Part shown: one piece after another, positions 61,147-64,000 of the stretch | Numbering within the stretch: position 1 is the first letter of the stretch | How the letters are laid out: each line of letters begins with the position of its first letter | From: Acidisoma sp965199065 | GTDB taxonomy: Bacteria; Pseudomonadota; Alphaproteobacteria; Acetobacterales; Acetobacteraceae | Direction of reading: 5' to 3' | NCBI RefSeq assembly: GCF_965199065.1 | Contig: NZ_CBDAQN010000001.1 | Coordinates: forward strand, 930,001-994,000 | DNA length: 64,000 bases | Notes under the pieces: model-generated | The model's input: only the letters and a program-made list of their open reading frames with translations | What the model was told of the DNA's origin: nothing | Database searches by the model: none | Translations under genes and position numbers: made by a program

Positions 61147-62286
61147 TTGAACGCGGCTTCTCCAGGAACGTTTGATTACCAGGGCCGGCCTATCTTGATA
61201 CAGCCCGGCGGCTTTGCAGGATCGGTCGACAGTGCTCATCTGACGCTCGTGGGCGCAACTTTGGCCGGTTGGGCGGTTTCACATCGCGCCGAAGGCCAGG
61301 CTCTGCCGGCGCTGGAGGTCCTTGTGGTGAGCGATCGCAAGGTGATCCACGCAGCCCGGCCCGATCAGCTGAGGACCGACATCGGTGGCAAGTACGGCAA
61401 TCAGGCGACGATCTCGGGCTTTTCAATCGCGCTGGACATCGCGCTGATCCCTCCGCCGCTGAAAACGAACTTCGCCCTATACGCCTACGACGGCGAAGCG
61501 GCGATGCTGCTGCCGGTGACTAGCGATCGAGACCGGCTGAGCGGCCTTGAAGTCTTGTCAGGGCAGGATTTCATCCGCCTCATCCAAAGCCCTTCAACCC
61601 GGCTTGCAGATCCGCATACGCTTGCCTATGCGGCCTATCACTGCGTGCGCCGGCTCCCGCCCGATTTCGCCCTCAGGGCTGCGGCTCTTTGTGTCATTGG
61701 CTATCGGCTCCTTAACCATGAGGTGGACGACCCGGCGCTTCGCCGTTTCTTTGAGAGCGAAAGCCGCCAGCTCCTCGCCGAGACGCCGAAGATTCCGCGT
61801 GGGCTCTTCCTGCGTTGGCATACCTCGGTGCGGCTGATAGCGGGCTACCTCGCCTTCCAGGCCGGCCGGGAGACGGCAGCAACCGAGCATTTCGCTGTCA
61901 TTCCGAGCTTTGCGGCCGACCTTACCGAATGGCCGCAGGCGCTGACGAATGTTCTACTTGGGCTATTCATCACCGGCTATCTCCGATACCGGGACGGGCA
62001 GCGGGATGCAGCCATCGAGGAGTGGTCGCGCGGAGAGGGGATCTTTCGTTTCGGATCTTCGATTGCCGAGTTTCAGAATTTCTACGCCTACGGCGAGGTC
62101 GGCAACGCGCTCCGGGTGGTGCAGGAATGTTATATAGCGATGCAGGTGGTGCGTGGGTACGGTCCCATCAGCAATCCATCGCTGGCGCCGCCGGGCACGG
62201 ACATCGACCTCCGCCGCCTGCCCAGCCCCTTCGCCAAGCTCATCGACGCGGCCAAGCAACGTGTTCCTGTGGAAGCCATGGTCTAG
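61147..62286 (+). CDS. uncharacterised protein, paralogue B
   Basis: Protein of 379 residues, paralogous to the product of 54165-55289. The shared blocks are DFIRLIQSPSTR, PRGLFLRWHTSVRLIAGYLAFQAG, WPQALTNVLLGLFITGYLRYRDG and FQNFYAYGEVGNALRV. The N-terminal part (about 15-125) is beta-rich: VGATLAGWAVSHRAEGQALPALEVLVVSDRKVIHAARPDQLRTDI and ends in GFSIALD, a pattern seen in carbohydrate-related accessory domains. TTG 61147 is the likely start. Function unknown. Confidence 0.75.
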   Translation: MNAASPGTFDYQGRPILIQPGGFAGSVDSAHLTLVGATLAGWAVSHRAEGQALPALEVLVVSDRKVIHAARPDQLRTDIGGKYGNQATISGFSIALDIALIPPPLKTNFALYAYDGEAAMLLPVTSDRDRLSGLEVLSGQDFIRLIQSPSTRLADPHTLAYAAYHCVRRLPPDFALRAAALCVIGYRLLNHEVDDPALRRFFESESRQLLAETPKIPRGLFLRWHTSVRLIAGYLAFQAGRETAATEHFAVIPSFAADLTEWPQALTNVLLGLFITGYLRYRDGQRDAAIEEWSRGEGIFRFGSSIAEFQNFYAYGEVGNALRVVQECYIAMQVVRGYGPISNPSLAPPGTDIDLRRLPSPFAKLIDAAKQRVPVEAMV

Positions 62287-62389
62287 CGCACGACAACGCA
62301 GACGATCTAGATCGCATCTATTACGCAAGAAAATGTGTGGCGGGATGATCTACGCTGCCTGCTTCCCGTAGTATTGCCTGCACGAGAGG

Positions 62390-64000
62390 TTGAGCTTGTC
62401 CCGCATGGCGACCGCAATCACGCCAGGTCTTCCGAGCCAGGCCGGCATCGGCGACGAAGGGCAGACCAGCTCCCCTATCGTGCTCCGGTTCGGGCCGCAT
62501 CTCTTTATCGACGGAGATTCAAATCATATCAACGAGCAGCATCAGGGCCGGCTGCCCATTCCGCTGCCGAGGCAGGAGGCTTGGCTCGCGCTGCTGCGGG
62601 CGCGGGCCGGCGCCGCCCGCGCCGCCGGCGCCGAGTTCCTGTTTCTGCTCGCTCCCGACAAGCAAAGCGTCTACCGGCACCTGCTGCCGTCATCCTACAC
62701 TGCCCGCCCGGCGACCTTCCTCGGCCAGGACCCGGCCGTGATCGACATGGCGCCAGCTCTCGCCGCACTGGCGCAGGTGACGGATGTCTATCCCCGGACC
62801 GACAGCCACTGGAACCATGTCGGCGCCTTGGTCGCGGCCCTCGCGGTCCAGAGCCGCCGCCAGCAGACCCTGCCCGACATCCTTCACATTGGGGGGAGAC
62901 CGCAAACCCTGGGGATCTCGGCAAGAAACTCGACCCTGTCGAGCACTCTACCCGCCCGATCGCCAAATTCCGCCAGCCTGCGGTCCTGCTGCACGACAAC
63001 ATGGTTCCGAACAACGGCCGTGTCCGCATCTTCGCGCGGCCGGTGCCACTGGGCGCCGAACCGCGGCGGCTGCTCCTCTTCGGCGACAGCTTCTCCTACG
63101 AACTCACTGAGTTTCTCAAGGAACTTCATGACGTGACCGTGCAGGTGCACAGCCCGGCCATGGACCACGCCTTGCTCGCGGCCTTTCGTCCGCAAATCGT
63201 CATCATGGAGCTCACGGAACGGTTCGTCTTCCGCCTGCCGGAGATCGCGGACGGCCACGTTCTGCCCGCCCTGTGGCTGCAGAAGATCGCGCGTCGCGAA
63301 CGTCTGTTGCCCGCGCGCGGTGCCTCGCCTGAACAGGCAGCGGCGCTGCCGGCCGCCGCTCGGGACGTCCTCTCCTGGGTCGAAGCACTCTTCGAACCCT
63401 ATCGGCCCCATCTTCGCCCGGATCACGAACACCAGACGGAAGGTGAAACGCCTTTTGAGCCAGCGACCGCCCTCGCGGCGGAGATCGACCGGCTAATTTC
63501 ACTGCCGGGGCTTGAGGAGCGGCCGCGTGCCGTGCAGGAGCTGCTCAAGGGTCTCGCCCCGAAGATGGCGATGCCGGGCGGCAGCCTTGCCATTGCACTC
63601 CATACGGCATCGGTTCGCCCAGCCGAGGCGGCGGGAATATTGGCCGCCAGACCCGAATTCAGTGAATTTGCGACGATCTCGTCGCTGCCGCGCGCGCTGC
63701 AGGTGATGGCGCTCGGCGCCATGCGGAGCGCCGGGCGCCACCGGCAGATGTTCGCCTGCCTCCGTCTGGCCTGCTCCCGGTCTCCGGGCGGCAGCGCCAC
63801 GAGCGGTGAGGTTCTGGCCTTCGCTCTCGACACGCTCTGCCGTATGCGTCCCCGCCGGCATCGGCGGGTGGAAGCGAGCCTCGCATCCCGTCTGGCGGCG
63901 GCGCCGCTCCTCGGCTCCACGGAGCACCATGTGCTTTGCCGCTATTTGCTCGATGTCGGGCGACCCGATGATGCGGCGGTCCGGCTGCGGATCTTCATCG
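62390..64000 (+). pseudogene. AlgX/AlgJ-like SGNH O-acetyltransferase, frameshifted, incomplete
   Basis: Starts at about 62390-62396 (TTG after GAGAGG) and runs in one frame to RTDSHWNHVGALVAALAV, the Asp-His motif of AlgX/AlgJ-like O-acetyltransferases. In the six-G run at 62891-62896 the frame must shift by one base; beyond it the text continues as GETANPGDLGKKLDP and the nucleophile block LLLFGDSFSYELTEFL (63070-63116), then an open frame to the window end. A base is lost in the run, or the run was miscalled. The intact protein would acetylate a periplasmic polysaccharide. Confidence 0.72.

Overview
The window is high-GC DNA, apart from a few AT-richer genes, and it looks chromosomal from an alphaproteobacterium, most likely Hyphomicrobiales (Rhizobiales). 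The evidence is a complete hopanoid operon (hpnA-E plus squalene-hopene cyclase, with divergent hpnL), the aerobic cobaltochelatase pair cobS/cobT, a COQ9-like protein, a phasin, a UbiK/BMFP protein and a choline-sulfatase locus. I cannot name a genus. No rRNA, tRNA, CRISPR array or insertion sequence was seen. All family assignments come from reading motifs by eye; no database search was run.

Layout. (1) 0.2-8.0 kb is a sugar or sugar-acid uptake and catabolism locus: aldo/keto reductase, gluconate-5-dehydrogenase-like SDR, three-gene sugar ABC importer, SMP-30 lactonase and LacI-type repressor. A LacI/GntR-type operator lies inside a good promoter in front of the SDR. (2) 8.0-9.1 kb is an AT-richer segment with an orphan glycine-rich RTX-like protein. 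(3) 9.3-14.0 kb holds an MBL-fold hydrolase, an AtzG/AtzE/HpxZ-type amidase trio, and KDGal kinase plus KDPGal aldolase (dgoK, dgoA). (4) 14.0-17.7 kb is a VapBC pair with a double palindrome in front, a LysR remnant, an SDR, a frameshifted small gene and a type II NADH dehydrogenase. (5) 17.7-26.7 kb carries choline-sulfatase with its divergent LysR gene, then two divergent operons for lipid modification: esterase/DUF1295/CFA-like on one side, FAD oxidoreductase/DUF1365/CFA synthase on the other.

(6) 26.7-40.2 kb is mostly housekeeping: histidine phosphatase, prs, lipoprotein, pgeF, a NDUFAF7-type methyltransferase, lgt, UbiK, YbjN, COQ9, phasin, cobT, cobS, a J-domain protein, BolA, Lrp and SirB1. 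(7) 40.2-51.6 kb is a polyprenoid and lipid region: type III polyketide synthase with an FAD reductase, a DoxX-like protein, hpnL, and hpnABCDE-shc, which run as a translationally coupled chain of overlapping genes.

(8) 51.9-64 kb is the least explained part. It has two TPR proteins, a pair of paralogous proteins of unknown function, a low-GC hexapeptide acyltransferase, a stand-alone GHKL-fold ATPase with an altered ATP-binding motif, and an AlgX/AlgJ-like SGNH O-acetyltransferase broken by a frameshift in a run of six G. My inference is a cell-surface glycan modification or assembly locus. It is the best candidate here for an undescribed system.
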